This document shows, in pieces, positions 1-6,992 of a stretch of 26,427 nucleotides of DNA. The stretch is taken from positions 1 to 26,427 of the forward strand of contig DATHTK010000097.1 of assembly GCA_035463295.1 (NCBI GenBank), given 5' to 3'. The notes below the pieces were generated by a model. The model saw only the letters and a program-made list of their open reading frames with translations, did not search any database and had not been told where the DNA came from. The DNA is from DATHTK01 sp035463295 (GTDB taxonomy: Bacteria > Actinomycetota > Rubrobacteria > Rubrobacterales > Rubrobacteraceae). The translations under genes were made by a program, and so were the position numbers. How positions within the stretch are numbered: position 1 is the stretch's first letter; each line of letters starts with the position of its first letter.

Positions 1-35
1 CCGATAAAGCTCGCGAAGGCGACCTTCCCTATCTC

Positions 36-1175
36 CTACCGGAGCCAGCCCTCGTCTTGCGTGTGCTGGCCAAGGGTGGGAGGGGGGCGCCGGATCGGGG
101 GCCGCTCACCGTCGAGGAGGAGGGGAGAGGAGATCATCCTCAGCGTACCCACCGTAGGGTGCTCTATCTCGCCGAGCATGTCCGTGCTCCGCACGTGCTC
201 GTCGCCGAAGACGTCGGCGAGCGTGTTCACCGGCCCGCAGGGGACCCCGGCGCCGCGTATGACCTCGACCCACTCCTCTGCCGGTCGTCTGGCGATCTCC
301 CCCTGGAGCACCTCGACCAGCTCGGCCCGGTTCGCTACCCGGTCGGGGTTCGTGGCGTAGCGTTCGTCTCCGGCGAGATCCTCGCGGCCGATGACCCGGC
401 AAAGAGTATTGAACTGGGCGTCGTTGCCGACGGCGACGGCTATTGGTTTATCCGCCGCTTCGAAGGTCTGGTAAGGGACTATCGTAGGGTGGGCGTTGCC
501 CATACGGCCCCGGTCCTCGCCGGAGACGAGGTACTCCTGTCCGCGGTTCGCGAGCCACGACAGGGTGCTCTCGAAGAGCGGCACCTCGATGCGCGCGCCC
601 TCCCCGGTCTCCGAACGGCGGTGCAGAGCGGCGAGGATGGAGGTCGCGGCGTACAGGCCGCAGACGATGTCCGCGATGGCGACGCCGACCTTCGTCGGCT
701 CGCCGTCGGGATCGGGAAAGCCGGTTATGCCCATGACGCCCGCCCGCGCCTGGACGAGGAAGTCGTAGCCGGGGCGGTCCTCGTCTTCGCCGGGTCCGAA
801 GCCGGTTATGGAGCAATAGACGAGGGCCGGGTTCCGTTCTCTGAGGTCCTCGTAGCCGAGGCCGAACTTGTCCAGGACGCCGCGCCTCATGTTCTCGATC
901 ACCACGTCCGCGCCGGTCGCGAGACTCCTGATCCTCTCCAGGCCCTCTTCGCTTCTCAGGTCCACTCCGAAAGAGCGCTTGTTGCGGTTGACGGAGAGAA
1001 AGTACGCCGCCTCGCGCCCTGCGAAGGGTGGTCCCCAGTGGCGGGTGTCGTCGCCGCGCTGAGGGTGCTCGACCTTGATCACGTCCGCACCAAGGTCGGC
1101 GAGCACCATCGTCGCGTAAGGTCCTGCCAGAACCCGCGAGAGGTCGAGCACCCTCACCCCTTCGAGCGGGAGCAC
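36..1175 (-). CDS. CaiB/BaiF-type (family III) CoA-transferase
   Basis: Predicted 379-aa family III CoA-transferase, which would move CoA between an acyl-CoA donor and a carboxylic acid. The N-terminus has the family signature LEGVRVLDLSRVLAGPYATMVLADLGADVIKVE in sense, followed by the GDDTRHWGPPF stretch. The segment GYDFLVQARAGVMGITG is the usual mid-protein block, and the catalytic Asp of the family would be the D of GYDFL. The length is normal for the family. The frame stays open upstream, but that part is antisense-like low-complexity sequence overlapping the cupin gene. I chose the GTG at 1175, which has GGAG about 11 bases upstream and starts directly at the conserved block. It follows the cupin gene with a 5-base gap, so the two are probably co-transcribed. 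The substrate cannot be told from sequence. Confidence 0.88.
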   Translation of the reverse strand: MLPLEGVRVLDLSRVLAGPYATMVLADLGADVIKVEHPQRGDDTRHWGPPFAGREAAYFLSVNRNKRSFGVDLRSEEGLERIRSLATGADVVIENMRRGVLDKFGLGYEDLRERNPALVYCSITGFGPGEDEDRPGYDFLVQARAGVMGITGFPDPDGEPTKVGVAIADIVCGLYAATSILAALHRRSETGEGARIEVPLFESTLSWLANRGQEYLVSGEDRGRMGNAHPTIVPYQTFEAADKPIAVAVGNDAQFNTLCRVIGREDLAGDERYATNPDRVANRAELVEVLQGEIARRPAEEWVEVIRGAGVPCGPVNTLADVFGDEHVRSTDMLGEIEHPTVGTLRMISSPLLLDGERPPIRRPPPTLGQHTQDEGWLR

Positions 1176-1180
1176 CGGCG

Positions 1181-1522
1181 CTACGTCTCCGGGTGGTCGT
1201 CGATGAGGAAGAGGCGCGTCGGCCCGGCGGCCAGGTTGCGCCCCCGGTGCGCCCCGGCACCCAAAGAGGCTGGCGGGAGGAGGAAGGCTTCCCCCTCGGA
1301 GGCCCGCAGCGGTTCGCGGCCATCGTCGAACTCGTACTCGATCTCGCCGCGCACCACGTAGCCGCGATGACCTTCCTCGCACCACTCAGCGCGCCCCACC
1401 CCCGCACCGTACTCGACGATAGCCCACCGAGCGCCCCCGACCTCCGCCTCCCTGGCCTGGATGCCGGGCGCATCGTCGGTCCAATCCAGCTCACCGAAGG
1501 GCACCGTGCGCGGCTCGTCCAT
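1181..1522 (-). CDS. Small single-domain cupin protein
   Basis: A 113-aa protein with a cupin-like pattern. The first motif region is EEGHRGYVVRGEIEYEFDDG (residues about 50-69), and the second is around FLLPPASLGAGAHRG. Metal-ligand spacing is degenerate, since only single histidines are visible in each motif, so metal binding and catalysis are uncertain. It begins with ATG at 1522, divergent from the acyl-CoA dehydrogenase gene at 1623, and ends 5 bases before the CoA-transferase start. That spacing suggests a two-gene operon. A sensor or small-molecule-binding role is possible but not shown. Confidence 0.72.
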   Translation of the reverse strand: MDEPRTVPFGELDWTDDAPGIQAREAEVGGARWAIVEYGAGVGRAEWCEEGHRGYVVRGEIEYEFDDGREPLRASEGEAFLLPPASLGAGAHRGRNLAAGPTRLFLIDDHPET

Positions 1523-1622
1523 GGCCCCAGTTTAGCGGGCCGACCGCGGGACCGCCCGCGACCCGGTGCCGGATCTGTGTGAAAATCCCTTTACCGCGCA
1601 GCGGAAAAGGAGAGGCGAGACC

Positions 1623-2849
1623 ATGACGACAGCGCAGACGGACCGCGAGCAGGGTGGAGATGGGCGGCAGCCACGACCCGGCCCGCACGACTTCCTGGGC
1701 GTAGACGCCCACCTCTCCGCGGAGGAGAAGGAGGTCCGGGCCGAGGTCCGCTCTTTCGTCGAGGAGAGGATACGGCCAAACATAAAGGACTGGTGGGAGA
1801 GCGCCCACTTCCCGCGCGATATCGTCCCGGAGATGGCAGAGCTGGGTTTGCTCGGCATGCACCTCAAGGGCTACGGTTGCGCCGGCAAGGGCGCGGTCGC
1901 CTACGGCCTCGCCTGCATGGAGGTCGAAGCGGGCGACTCGGGGATCAGGACCTTCATCAGCGTGCAGGGCTCGTTGGCCATGAGCGCCATCCACAAGTTC
2001 GGCTCCGAGCAGCAGAAGCAAGAGTGGCTGCCGAAGATGGCCCGGGGCGAGGCGATAGGTTGCTTCGGCCTCACCGAGCCCGGGGCGGGGAGCGATCCGG
2101 CCTCCATGCAGACGTCTGCCAGGCGAAGCCCGGATGGTTCGGACTGGGTCATAAACGGGTCGAAGCGTTGGATCGGGCTCGCCACCATCGCCGATGTCGC
2201 AGTGATCTGGGCTCGCACCGACGAGGAGGGCAACCCCGTGCGCGGCTTTCTTGTTCCGACGGACGCACCCGGCTTCTCCGCGACCAACATAACCTCCAAG
2301 GTCAGCATGCGCGCCTCTGTGCAGTGCGACATATCCCTCGAAGACGTGCGGCTCCCCGAGAGCGCGATGCTCCCGGAGGCGAAGGGCCTCAAGGGGCCTT
2401 TCGCCTCCCTCAACGAGGCGAGGTATGGCATAGTCTGGGGCTCGATGGGGGCGGCCAGGGACTGCTTCGAGACGACGCTCGAGTACGCCAAGGAGCGCGC
2501 GCAGTTCGGCAAGCCCATCGCCTCCTTCCAGCTCACCCAGGAGAAGCTGGTGAACATGATGGTAGAGATAGAGAAGGGGACGCTGTTGGCGCTCCACCTC
2601 GGGAGGATGAAAGACGAGGGCACCTTGCGTCCCGAGCATATATCGTTTGGCAAGCTCAACAACGTCAGGGAGGCGATAAAGATAGCGCGGGAGGCCCGCA
2701 CCATCCTCGGGGGCAACGGCGTAACGCTGGATTACTCGCCGCTGCGGCATGCGAACAACCTGGAGAGCGTTCTCACCTACGAGGGGACGAGTGAGGTGCA
2801 CATCCTGGTACTTGGCAGCGCCATAACCGGCATCCCCGCTTTCCGTTGA
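1623..2849 (+). CDS. Acyl-CoA dehydrogenase, glutaryl-CoA dehydrogenase-like
   Basis: A 408-aa flavin acyl-CoA dehydrogenase closest in motif detail to glutaryl-CoA dehydrogenase (GCDH). Landmarks are GCFGLTEPGAGSDP (FAD/substrate loop), WIGLATIADVAVIWAR, the RAQFGKPIASFQLTQEKL helix, ILGGNG, and the terminal YEGTSEVH, whose Glu (about residue 387) is the expected catalytic base. In DSGIRTFISVQ the Arg (about 109) aligns with human GCDH Arg94, which contacts the substrate gamma-carboxylate. The Thr of human WITNS is Gly here. The open frame extends 19 codons upstream, but ATG 1623 has AAGGAGAGG just before it and is preferred. The neighbouring CoA-transferase fits a dicarboxyl-CoA route. Exact substrate is inference. 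Confidence 0.9.
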   Translation: MTTAQTDREQGGDGRQPRPGPHDFLGVDAHLSAEEKEVRAEVRSFVEERIRPNIKDWWESAHFPRDIVPEMAELGLLGMHLKGYGCAGKGAVAYGLACMEVEAGDSGIRTFISVQGSLAMSAIHKFGSEQQKQEWLPKMARGEAIGCFGLTEPGAGSDPASMQTSARRSPDGSDWVINGSKRWIGLATIADVAVIWARTDEEGNPVRGFLVPTDAPGFSATNITSKVSMRASVQCDISLEDVRLPESAMLPEAKGLKGPFASLNEARYGIVWGSMGAARDCFETTLEYAKERAQFGKPIASFQLTQEKLVNMMVEIEKGTLLALHLGRMKDEGTLRPEHISFGKLNNVREAIKIAREARTILGGNGVTLDYSPLRHANNLESVLTYEGTSEVHILVLGSAITGIPAFR

Positions 2850-2889
2850 CAGGGAGCCCGCACCGCCGCTTCAGCCTCATGCCGCCCGC

Positions 2890-3444
2890 CTATGAGTGGG
2901 GTGTCCCTTCCACCTCGGCGTCGGCGCTCATGGACCAGCCGCCGGGAAAGGCACCCGAACACACCACCCGGTAGCGTTCCTCCGGGTTGATGGGGTCCTC
3001 GATCCGCCTCTCCTTCGCCTCCACGAAGGTTTGCGCAAAGGTCCGTTCGGACCACGACATCACCGGGGATATCTCGCGGTCCCACCAGTCCGTAACGCGG
3101 GAGGTATCCTCGCCGCCCTCGAATAGGTCGCAGTGCACGGAGGAGATGTCGCCGCTCCAGCTACCCTCGACCACCACTTCTTCGCCTTCCCACATCACGC
3201 GGGTTATCTTCAGATCCATGTTCTCCGGCTCCTCGGGGAAGGGTTCCGGTGCGGTGGGCTCGGGGGTGGTGAGGGCGGGGGAGGGGCCCGAGGGCGCCAC
3301 AGCTTCGTCTCCGTACCCCAGCAGCGACAGCCCCACGGTAGCGACGAGGTAGGAGAACGAGAAGACGAAGAGCCCGCCGACGAGCGCCGCGAGCACCTTC
3401 TGCCCGACGCTCAGACCCAGAAACCAGTCGGTTACTCGCTGCAT
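2890..3444 (-). CDS. Hypothetical membrane-anchored extracytoplasmic protein
   Basis: A 184-aa protein that I do not recognise. A short cytoplasmic N-terminus (MQRVTDWFLGLSVGQK) precedes one hydrophobic segment, about residues 17-44. Then comes a Pro/Glu/Ala-rich linker (about 50-75) and a compact C-terminal domain rich in Trp and acidic residues with two cysteines, which could form a disulfide outside the cell. The layout resembles a signal-anchored protein with an exported beta-rich domain. It is convergent with the acyl-CoA dehydrogenase gene, 40 bases away. No clear ribosome-binding site precedes the ATG, so the start is less certain. Confidence 0.6.
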   Translation of the reverse strand: MQRVTDWFLGLSVGQKVLAALVGGLFVFSFSYLVATVGLSLLGYGDEAVAPSGPSPALTTPEPTAPEPFPEEPENMDLKITRVMWEGEEVVVEGSWSGDISSVHCDLFEGGEDTSRVTDWWDREISPVMSWSERTFAQTFVEAKERRIEDPINPEERYRVVCSGAFPGGWSMSADAEVEGTPHS

Positions 3445-3483
3445 GCCAAAGACAATCCAGCGCCAGCCCGAGATCCGGCCTCG

Positions 3484-3524
3484 AAAACCAACGTCGAAGG
3501 GGGCAGGCGCCGCCCCCTTCGACG
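3484..3524 (-). terminator. Intrinsic terminator of the SDR gene
   Basis: A perfect 13-bp stem, CGTCGAAGGGGGC (3492-3504) pairing with 3512-3524 across a 7-base loop. On the minus strand a TTTT run follows at 3487-3484. It lies 17 bases past the stop of the SDR gene at 3542. Confidence 0.85.
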
Positions 3525-3541
3525 AGACCCCGGGTGCTGCC

Positions 3542-4309
3542 CTAGATAACCGAGCTCGACGGACCGCCGGAGACGTAGATGGTCTCGCCGCTGATGTAGG
3601 AGGCGTCGTCGGAGACCAGGAAGGCGACGACGTTCGCGATGTCCTCCACCCTCCCGAAGCGCTTGAGGGGGATGTTCTTGGCGAAGCGGTCTTTCATCTC
3701 CTCCATCGACATCCCGACCCGCTCGGCGGCCTCCTTGGTCATCTCCGTCTCGATCCAGCCCGGCGCGATCGCGTTCACGTTGATGTTGAAGCGCCCGAGC
3801 TCGAGCGCGAGCGTCCGCGCCAGAGCCTGCAACCCCGCCTTGGCCGCGGAGTAGTTGGCCTGGCCCTTGTTCCCCAGTGCCACGATGGAGCTGGTCATCA
3901 CGATCTTGCCGTACTCCTGCTCGACCATGTACTTCTGCGCTGCCTTCGAGCAGAGGAAGCTCCCCTTGAGGTGGACGTCGAGCACCATGTCCCAATCGTC
4001 CTCGCTCATCTTGAACGAGAGGTTGTCCCTCAGAAGACCGGCGTTATTTACCAGGATGTCGATCCGCCCGAACCGCCGGTAGATCTCCTCGAACGCCGCC
4101 TCTACCTGCTGGGCGCTCGATACGTCGCACGCGATCGCGATCGCCTCCGCCCCCGCCGCCTCGACGGCCTCGACCGTCTCTCGACAAGCCTCCGCCGAGA
4201 GATCCAACACCGCAACGTTGGCACCCTCCTGCGCCAGCCGGATCGCCTCGGCCGCCCCGATACCTCGCGCAGCACCAGTCACAACCGCCGTACGTCCGTC
4301 AAGTCTCAA
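3542..4309 (-). CDS. SDR-family oxidoreductase, FabG/acetoacetyl-CoA reductase-like
   Basis: A 255-aa classical short-chain dehydrogenase/reductase. It has the dinucleotide motif TGAARGIG, then ILVNNAG, a catalytic Ser in VMTSSIVALG and the YSAAK active site, followed by INVNAIAPGWIETEM. It probably reduces a 3-oxoacyl thioester or oxidises a hydroxyacyl one. The Asp at the end of the second strand (VAVLDLS) suggests an NAD(H) preference. A GTG at 4318 is possible, but its Shine-Dalgarno (GAGGAAGG) would sit almost on the codon. The TTG at 4309 is 8 bases from that site and gives the usual SDR N-terminus MRLDGRTAVVTG. It is the second SDR beside the PHA genes, and a PHA role is inferred from context and from the operator-like site in its promoter. 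Confidence 0.85.
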   Translation of the reverse strand: MRLDGRTAVVTGAARGIGAAEAIRLAQEGANVAVLDLSAEACRETVEAVEAAGAEAIAIACDVSSAQQVEAAFEEIYRRFGRIDILVNNAGLLRDNLSFKMSEDDWDMVLDVHLKGSFLCSKAAQKYMVEQEYGKIVMTSSIVALGNKGQANYSAAKAGLQALARTLALELGRFNINVNAIAPGWIETEMTKEAAERVGMSMEEMKDRFAKNIPLKRFGRVEDIANVVAFLVSDDASYISGETIYVSGGPSSSVI

Positions 4310-4374
4310 AAGGTTCACCTTCCTCGCTAGCCGCCCATGCCATCGCCTGCCCCCATAGGGGCTTAGGCACTGTG

Positions 4375-4388
4375 TTAACTAAAGTTAA
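4375..4388. promoter_or_regulatory. Palindrome at the SDR transcription start
   Basis: TTAACT-AA-AGTTAA is a perfect 6-bp inverted repeat with a 2-base centre. It lies just downstream of the -10 box of the SDR promoter, where a repressor would block transcription initiation. No cognate regulator can be named. Confidence 0.45.
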
Positions 4389-4416
4389 TTCTATACAAGA
4401 CGAACTTATGTGTCCA
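4388..4416 (-). promoter_or_regulatory. Predicted sigma-70-type promoter of the SDR gene
   Basis: On the minus strand TGGACA (4416-4411) and TAGAAT (4393-4388) are separated by 17 bases. Each hexamer matches the consensus at 5 of 6 positions. Transcription would start near 4381. Confidence 0.6.
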
Positions 4417-4425
4417 CAGTAGATA
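4407..4425 (-). promoter_or_regulatory. Weaker copy of the PHA operator motif
   Basis: Read on the minus strand, TATCTAC-TGTGG-ACACATA matches the 19-bp motif TATATGY-N5-RYACATA at 12 of 14 defined positions, and the right half-site is perfect. It overlaps the -35 box of the SDR promoter. Confidence 0.45.
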
Positions 4426-4532
4426 GAAGCGAGACCGAGATAGATGCGACGCGGAAGCGTTCATATCCGCGGCTCTTGATTGTATTGTATGCGATTTTCC
4501 TTACTGGTGCTCGGGACCGTTCGGGATGAGGG

Positions 4533-4556
4533 GAGCCCCCGCGCGGGCGGGGGCTC
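4533..4556 (-). terminator. Hairpin downstream of phaB
   Basis: GAGCCCCCGC (4533-4542) pairs perfectly with GCGGGGGCTC (4547-4556) over a 4-base loop. It lies 26 bases past the phaB stop on the minus strand. No U-run follows, so it may be a weak terminator or an mRNA end-stabilising hairpin. Confidence 0.55.
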
Positions 4557-4582
4557 TGGGATTGGTGGTTCCGCTACCTTTC

Positions 4583-5332
4583 CTACGTTCTTATATAGAC
4601 GCCGCCGTTTATATCGAGGGACTGGCCGGTGATATAGTCGCCGTCCTCGACGAGGTAGCGGACGGCGCGGGCTATCTCGTCGGGCTGACCGAAGCGACCG
4701 AGAGGGACGGTCTTGAGGAGCTTGTTCCGCGCTTCCTCGGGGATAGAGGCGACCATATCTGTCTCGATAAAGCCTGGGCAGATCGCGTTTACGGTGATCC
4801 CGTAGCGGGCGAGCTCCTGGGCGGCCGTTTTGGTGAAGCCGAGAAGGCCCGCCTTCGCGGCGGAGTAATTGGCCTGGCCGATATTGCCGGCCTCGCCGAC
4901 GAAGGAGCTCATGTTGATGATCTTGCCGCCCCCCGCCTCGGTCATGTGGGGGAGCGCCGCGTGCACCGTATAGAAGGCGCTGTTCAGGTCCACCTGGATG
5001 ACTTTGTCCCAGTCGTCCACCGAAAGCTTCCTGAGCGTCTTGTCTATGTTGATGCCGGCGTTGTTCACCAGCACGTCTATGCGGTTGAAGTGCTCTATGG
5101 TCTTGTCTATGAGGGCCTGGGCCTGCTCGGGGTCCGAGACGTCACCCTGGACCGCTATCGCCTCGCCACCGTCCTCGGAGATCTTGGATGCTATCTCCTC
5201 CGCAGGCTCTTTGCTCCGCGAGTAGTTGACCACGACCTTCGCCCCGCTGCGGCCCATCTCCTCCGCTATGGCAGCCCCTAACCCTCGACTCGCCCCCGTA
5301 ACCACCACTACAGCTTCCTGTAAGGTGCCCAC
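4583..5332 (-). CDS. phaB: Acetoacetyl-CoA reductase (PhaB)
   Basis: A 249-aa SDR that would reduce acetoacetyl-CoA to (R)-3-hydroxybutyryl-CoA, the PHA monomer. It shows TGASRGLG (nucleotide binding), VNYSRS after the second strand (compatible with NADPH), VLVNNAGIN, the PhaB-type block LSVDDWDKVIQVDLNSAFYT, a catalytic Ser in NMSSFVGEAGNIGQ, YSAAK, and a C-terminal ITGQSLDINGG. The frame is open upstream to 5434, but the GTG at 5332 has GGGAGG 5 bases before it and begins at the conserved N-terminus. It is divergent from phaQ across a 245-bp control region that holds two copies of the operator motif. Confidence 0.9.
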   Translation of the reverse strand: MGTLQEAVVVVTGASRGLGAAIAEEMGRSGAKVVVNYSRSKEPAEEIASKISEDGGEAIAVQGDVSDPEQAQALIDKTIEHFNRIDVLVNNAGINIDKTLRKLSVDDWDKVIQVDLNSAFYTVHAALPHMTEAGGGKIINMSSFVGEAGNIGQANYSAAKAGLLGFTKTAAQELARYGITVNAICPGFIETDMVASIPEEARNKLLKTVPLGRFGQPDEIARAVRYLVEDGDYITGQSLDINGGVYIRT

Positions 5333-5387
5333 TCGTGCCTCCCTTCCCAACTTCTTTTTTCGGTTTCCCTGGTCTCCTTGCGAATAG

Positions 5388-5416
5388 AGTTTATTTACAC
5401 GGGATACCCGGTTCAA
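5388..5416 (-). promoter_or_regulatory. Predicted phaB promoter
   Basis: On the minus strand TTGAAC (5416-5411) and TAAACT (5393-5388) have a 17-base spacer. The operator copy at 5419-5437 ends three bases upstream of the -35 box. The leader from the inferred start to the GTG is about 50 bases. Confidence 0.55.
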
Positions 5417-5418
5417 AC

Positions 5419-5437
5419 TATGTACGCCGTGCATATA
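5419..5437 (-). promoter_or_regulatory. PHA operator motif, phaB copy
   Basis: Minus strand: TATATGC-ACGGC-GTACATA, a full match to TATATGY-N5-RYACATA. It abuts the phaB -35 box. Inferred binding site of the PadR/PhaQ-like regulator encoded next door. Confidence 0.65.
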
Positions 5438-5509
5438 AACCGCATCCTCCTATCTCGCCTCACCCCCCCCCTTAAGTACCGACGCCAAAGACGATAGAAT
5501 GCACATAAT

Positions 5510-5532
5510 GACCGTCAACACCCTTGACGGTC
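5510..5532. promoter_or_regulatory. Perfect 9-bp inverted repeat over the phaQ -35 box
   Basis: GACCGTCAA (5510-5518) and TTGACGGTC (5524-5532) are exact reverse complements with a 5-base centre. The right arm contains the TTGACG -35 hexamer of the phaQ promoter. It is distinct from the TATATGY motif 8 bases downstream, which suggests a second regulator or an activator site. Confidence 0.55.
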
Positions 5533-5551
5533 CGGCATGTATATGTAAAAC
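5524..5551 (+). promoter_or_regulatory. Predicted phaQ promoter
   Basis: TTGACG (5524-5529) is followed after 16 bases by TAAAAC (5546-5551). The -10 box lies inside the operator motif copy at 5540-5558, an arrangement suited to autorepression. Confidence 0.45.
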
Positions 5552-5558
5552 GCACATA
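5540..5558 (+). promoter_or_regulatory. PHA operator motif, phaQ copy
   Basis: TATATGT-AAAAC-GCACATA, a full match to the shared 19-bp motif, located 20 bases before the phaQ start. It contains ATGT-N7-ACAT, close to the ATGT/ACAT inverted repeats known for PadR-family operators. Confidence 0.65.
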
Positions 5559-5577
5559 GAGTATGGAAGAGAGATTC

Positions 5578-6000
5578 ATGAACAACGAGGAGAGCAAGGG
5601 TGGCGTTGGTCCCCGGGGCGCGGAGTTCCGGGGGGTTGAGGCGCGGCCGCGCAACTGGCTGGTACCGGTGATCCTGTTATCGCTTCGGGAGTGGAACTCG
5701 TATGGGTATGAGCTCATGGAGCGGGCGGCGGCGTTCGGGTTCGAGGCGATGAATCCGGGAACGTTATACAGGACGCTGCGGCAGATGGAGAAAGAGGGCA
5801 TCGTCGAGTCCACGTGGGAGACTTCCAAGGGTGGGCCGGCGCGCCGGATGTACTCCATCACGGACGCCGGGAGGGCCTACCTCGACTTCTGGGCCAAGTC
5901 CTTGGAGCAGTACCAGAAGACCATGGAGAATTTCTTCCGGCTCTACACTGGCAGGCCGCCCCTCGCCGACGAAGAGAGAAAAGAGAGAAAAGGCGAGTAG
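5578..6000 (+). CDS. phaQ: PadR-family regulator, PhaQ-like PHB-responsive repressor
   Basis: A 140-aa winged-helix protein of the PadR family. The core, from WLVPVILLSLREWNSYGYELMERAAAFGF through LYRTLRQMEKEGIVESTWETSKGGPARRMYSITDAGRAYLDFWAKSLEQYQKTMENFFRLYTG, closely resembles Bacillus PhaQ. PhaQ represses phasin expression and is released by binding poly-3-hydroxybutyrate. An ATG at 5563 is in frame, but the ATG at 5578 is preceded by GGAAGAGAG and is preferred. It is followed after 51 bases by a phasin-like gene, as PhaQ is by PhaP in Bacillus. Sensing of polymer here is inferred from resemblance and context. PadR membership is secure. Confidence 0.85.
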   Translation: MNNEESKGGVGPRGAEFRGVEARPRNWLVPVILLSLREWNSYGYELMERAAAFGFEAMNPGTLYRTLRQMEKEGIVESTWETSKGGPARRMYSITDAGRAYLDFWAKSLEQYQKTMENFFRLYTGRPPLADEERKERKGE

Positions 6001-6051
6001 CGGCGAGCGATTTCGCGCTCTCTAGCAGAGGCGCGAGGAAGGAGTTAGCGG

Positions 6052-6384
6052 ATGGCTCACATAGACAAGGCGAACAAGGCGGCGGAGCGGCTCGCGCAGA
6101 CTACGCGGGACTCGTTCGAGACGGTCGTCGACCACACGGTCGGCCTGCAGGAGCGGAACGTACGTTTCGCGCAGGGGCTGGTGGACCGCTCGATCAGGGA
6201 GCTTCGTGCGCAGGCGGAGAGCAACCGGGCGATGATAGGGGAGCTCGTCGAGCGGGCCGAGCGCCAGCGCGACGCCGTGCAGAGCCTCACCCAGGAGACG
6301 GTGGAGGCCTACGTGGACCTCGCTTACGCTCCCTTCTCCAACTACAAGGAGGGACTCGAGACCGCGAGGAAGGTCGTCAGGTAA
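6052..6384 (+). CDS. Phasin-like granule protein 1
   Basis: A 110-aa, almost entirely helical and charged protein without signal peptide or membrane segment. It looks like a phasin, the amphipathic coat protein of PHA granules. It shares with the next gene the core QAESNRA (residues about 54-60) followed by an Arg/Gln-rich stretch, LTQE.V.AY.D and F..Y...L..A. GGAAGGAG precedes the ATG. It lies 51 bases after phaQ and is probably in its operon. The assignment rests on composition, size and position, because phasins diverge strongly in sequence. Confidence 0.72.
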   Translation: MAHIDKANKAAERLAQTTRDSFETVVDHTVGLQERNVRFAQGLVDRSIRELRAQAESNRAMIGELVERAERQRDAVQSLTQETVEAYVDLAYAPFSNYKEGLETARKVVR

Positions 6385-6388
6385 GTCG

Positions 6389-6410
6389 GACGCGCAGAGC
6401 GTCTCTTTAT
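6389..6410 (+). terminator. Weak hairpin after phasin gene 1
   Basis: GACGC (6389-6393) pairs with GCGTC (6399-6403), followed by TCTTTAT. With only 5 bp, it may act as a leaky terminator that sets the ratio between the two phasin genes. Confidence 0.35.
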
Positions 6411-6542
6411 TAAGCGGGGAGCGACTTGCCTCGACAGCTCCCCGATCTTCCGGGGTTCAATACAACAGATCTCCGTGTGTAGGGAACGCCTGGACCGGGT
6501 AGCAATAAGCCCAACAATAGCGAGATAAGAGGTGCAAGGGAA

Positions 6543-6884
6543 ATGGACGAGCGACAGCAGAAGCAGGTAAACGAGGCGGCCGAGAAGTTCGCCGAGGCGA
6601 TCAAGGAGTCCTACCAGGCTCTCGCCGACCGCTCGGTCTCGGCCCAGGAGCTCAACGCGCAGCTCACCCAGCAGTTCTTCAATGGTGTCATCAACAACCT
6701 CCGCACCCAGGCCGAAAGCAACCGGGCGCTCGCTGAGGACCTCATCGAGCAGCAGCGCAAGCAGCAGGAGGCCTCCCAGGCGCTCACCCAGGAGTCGGTC
6801 AACGCTTACACGGACTTCCTCAACTCCATGTTCTCCTTCTACCGCGGGAGCCTGGACGAGGCGCAGCGGAGCGCGCGCCAGTAA
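6543..6884 (+). CDS. Phasin-like granule protein 2
   Basis: A 113-aa, Gln/Glu/Ala-rich helical protein that is a paralogue of the preceding gene product. Both contain QAESNRA, then LTQE(S/T)V.AY.D, then F.FY/F.NY and a C-terminal L..A. Gln content is higher here (QQRKQQEASQ), giving a less charged surface. AAGGGAA precedes the ATG. The 158-bp gap from gene 1 holds several possible hairpins but no convincing promoter. A strong terminator follows the gene, so the transcription unit ends here. A role at PHA granules is inferred from its neighbours. Confidence 0.72.
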   Translation: MDERQQKQVNEAAEKFAEAIKESYQALADRSVSAQELNAQLTQQFFNGVINNLRTQAESNRALAEDLIEQQRKQQEASQALTQESVNAYTDFLNSMFSFYRGSLDEAQRSARQ

Positions 6885-6912
6885 CGAGGCAGGAACTACG
6901 GTGTTCTACTGA

Positions 6913-6953
6913 GAGGCTCGGGCCCACACCACGGGGTCCGAGCCTCGCGTTTT
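6913..6953 (+). terminator. Intrinsic terminator after the phasin genes
   Basis: GAGGCTCGG (6913-6921) pairs with CCGAGCCTC (6938-6946). The stem extends inward by several more pairs including one G-U. TTTT follows at 6950-6953. Confidence 0.85.
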
Positions 6954-6992
6954 GGTGTATCCTCTTACAAAGTCAAGAGGGAAGGAGCATAC

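Noticed and set aside
1..35. Start of another minus-strand gene after the CoA-transferase stop
   Set aside because: Only 35 bases are present, with no start codon that can be supported.
57..1361. A 434-codon plus-strand open frame over the CoA-transferase gene
   Set aside because: Antisense shadow of a well-supported CaiB-family gene, with Arg/Asp/Val-biased composition.
1491..2801. A 436-codon minus-strand open frame antisense to the first acyl-CoA dehydrogenase
   Set aside because: The plus-strand protein has complete acyl-CoA dehydrogenase motifs; the antisense product has none and lacks a ribosome-binding site.
4499..4582. A short RNA gene or riboswitch suggested by the GC-rich hairpin after phaB
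   Set aside because: The hairpin is simple, lies 3' of a gene and has no further conserved structure; a transcript-end role explains it.
5332..5434. N-terminal extension of phaB upstream of the GTG
   Set aside because: The extension runs through the predicted promoter and the operator region and has no family similarity; the GTG has a strong Shine-Dalgarno.
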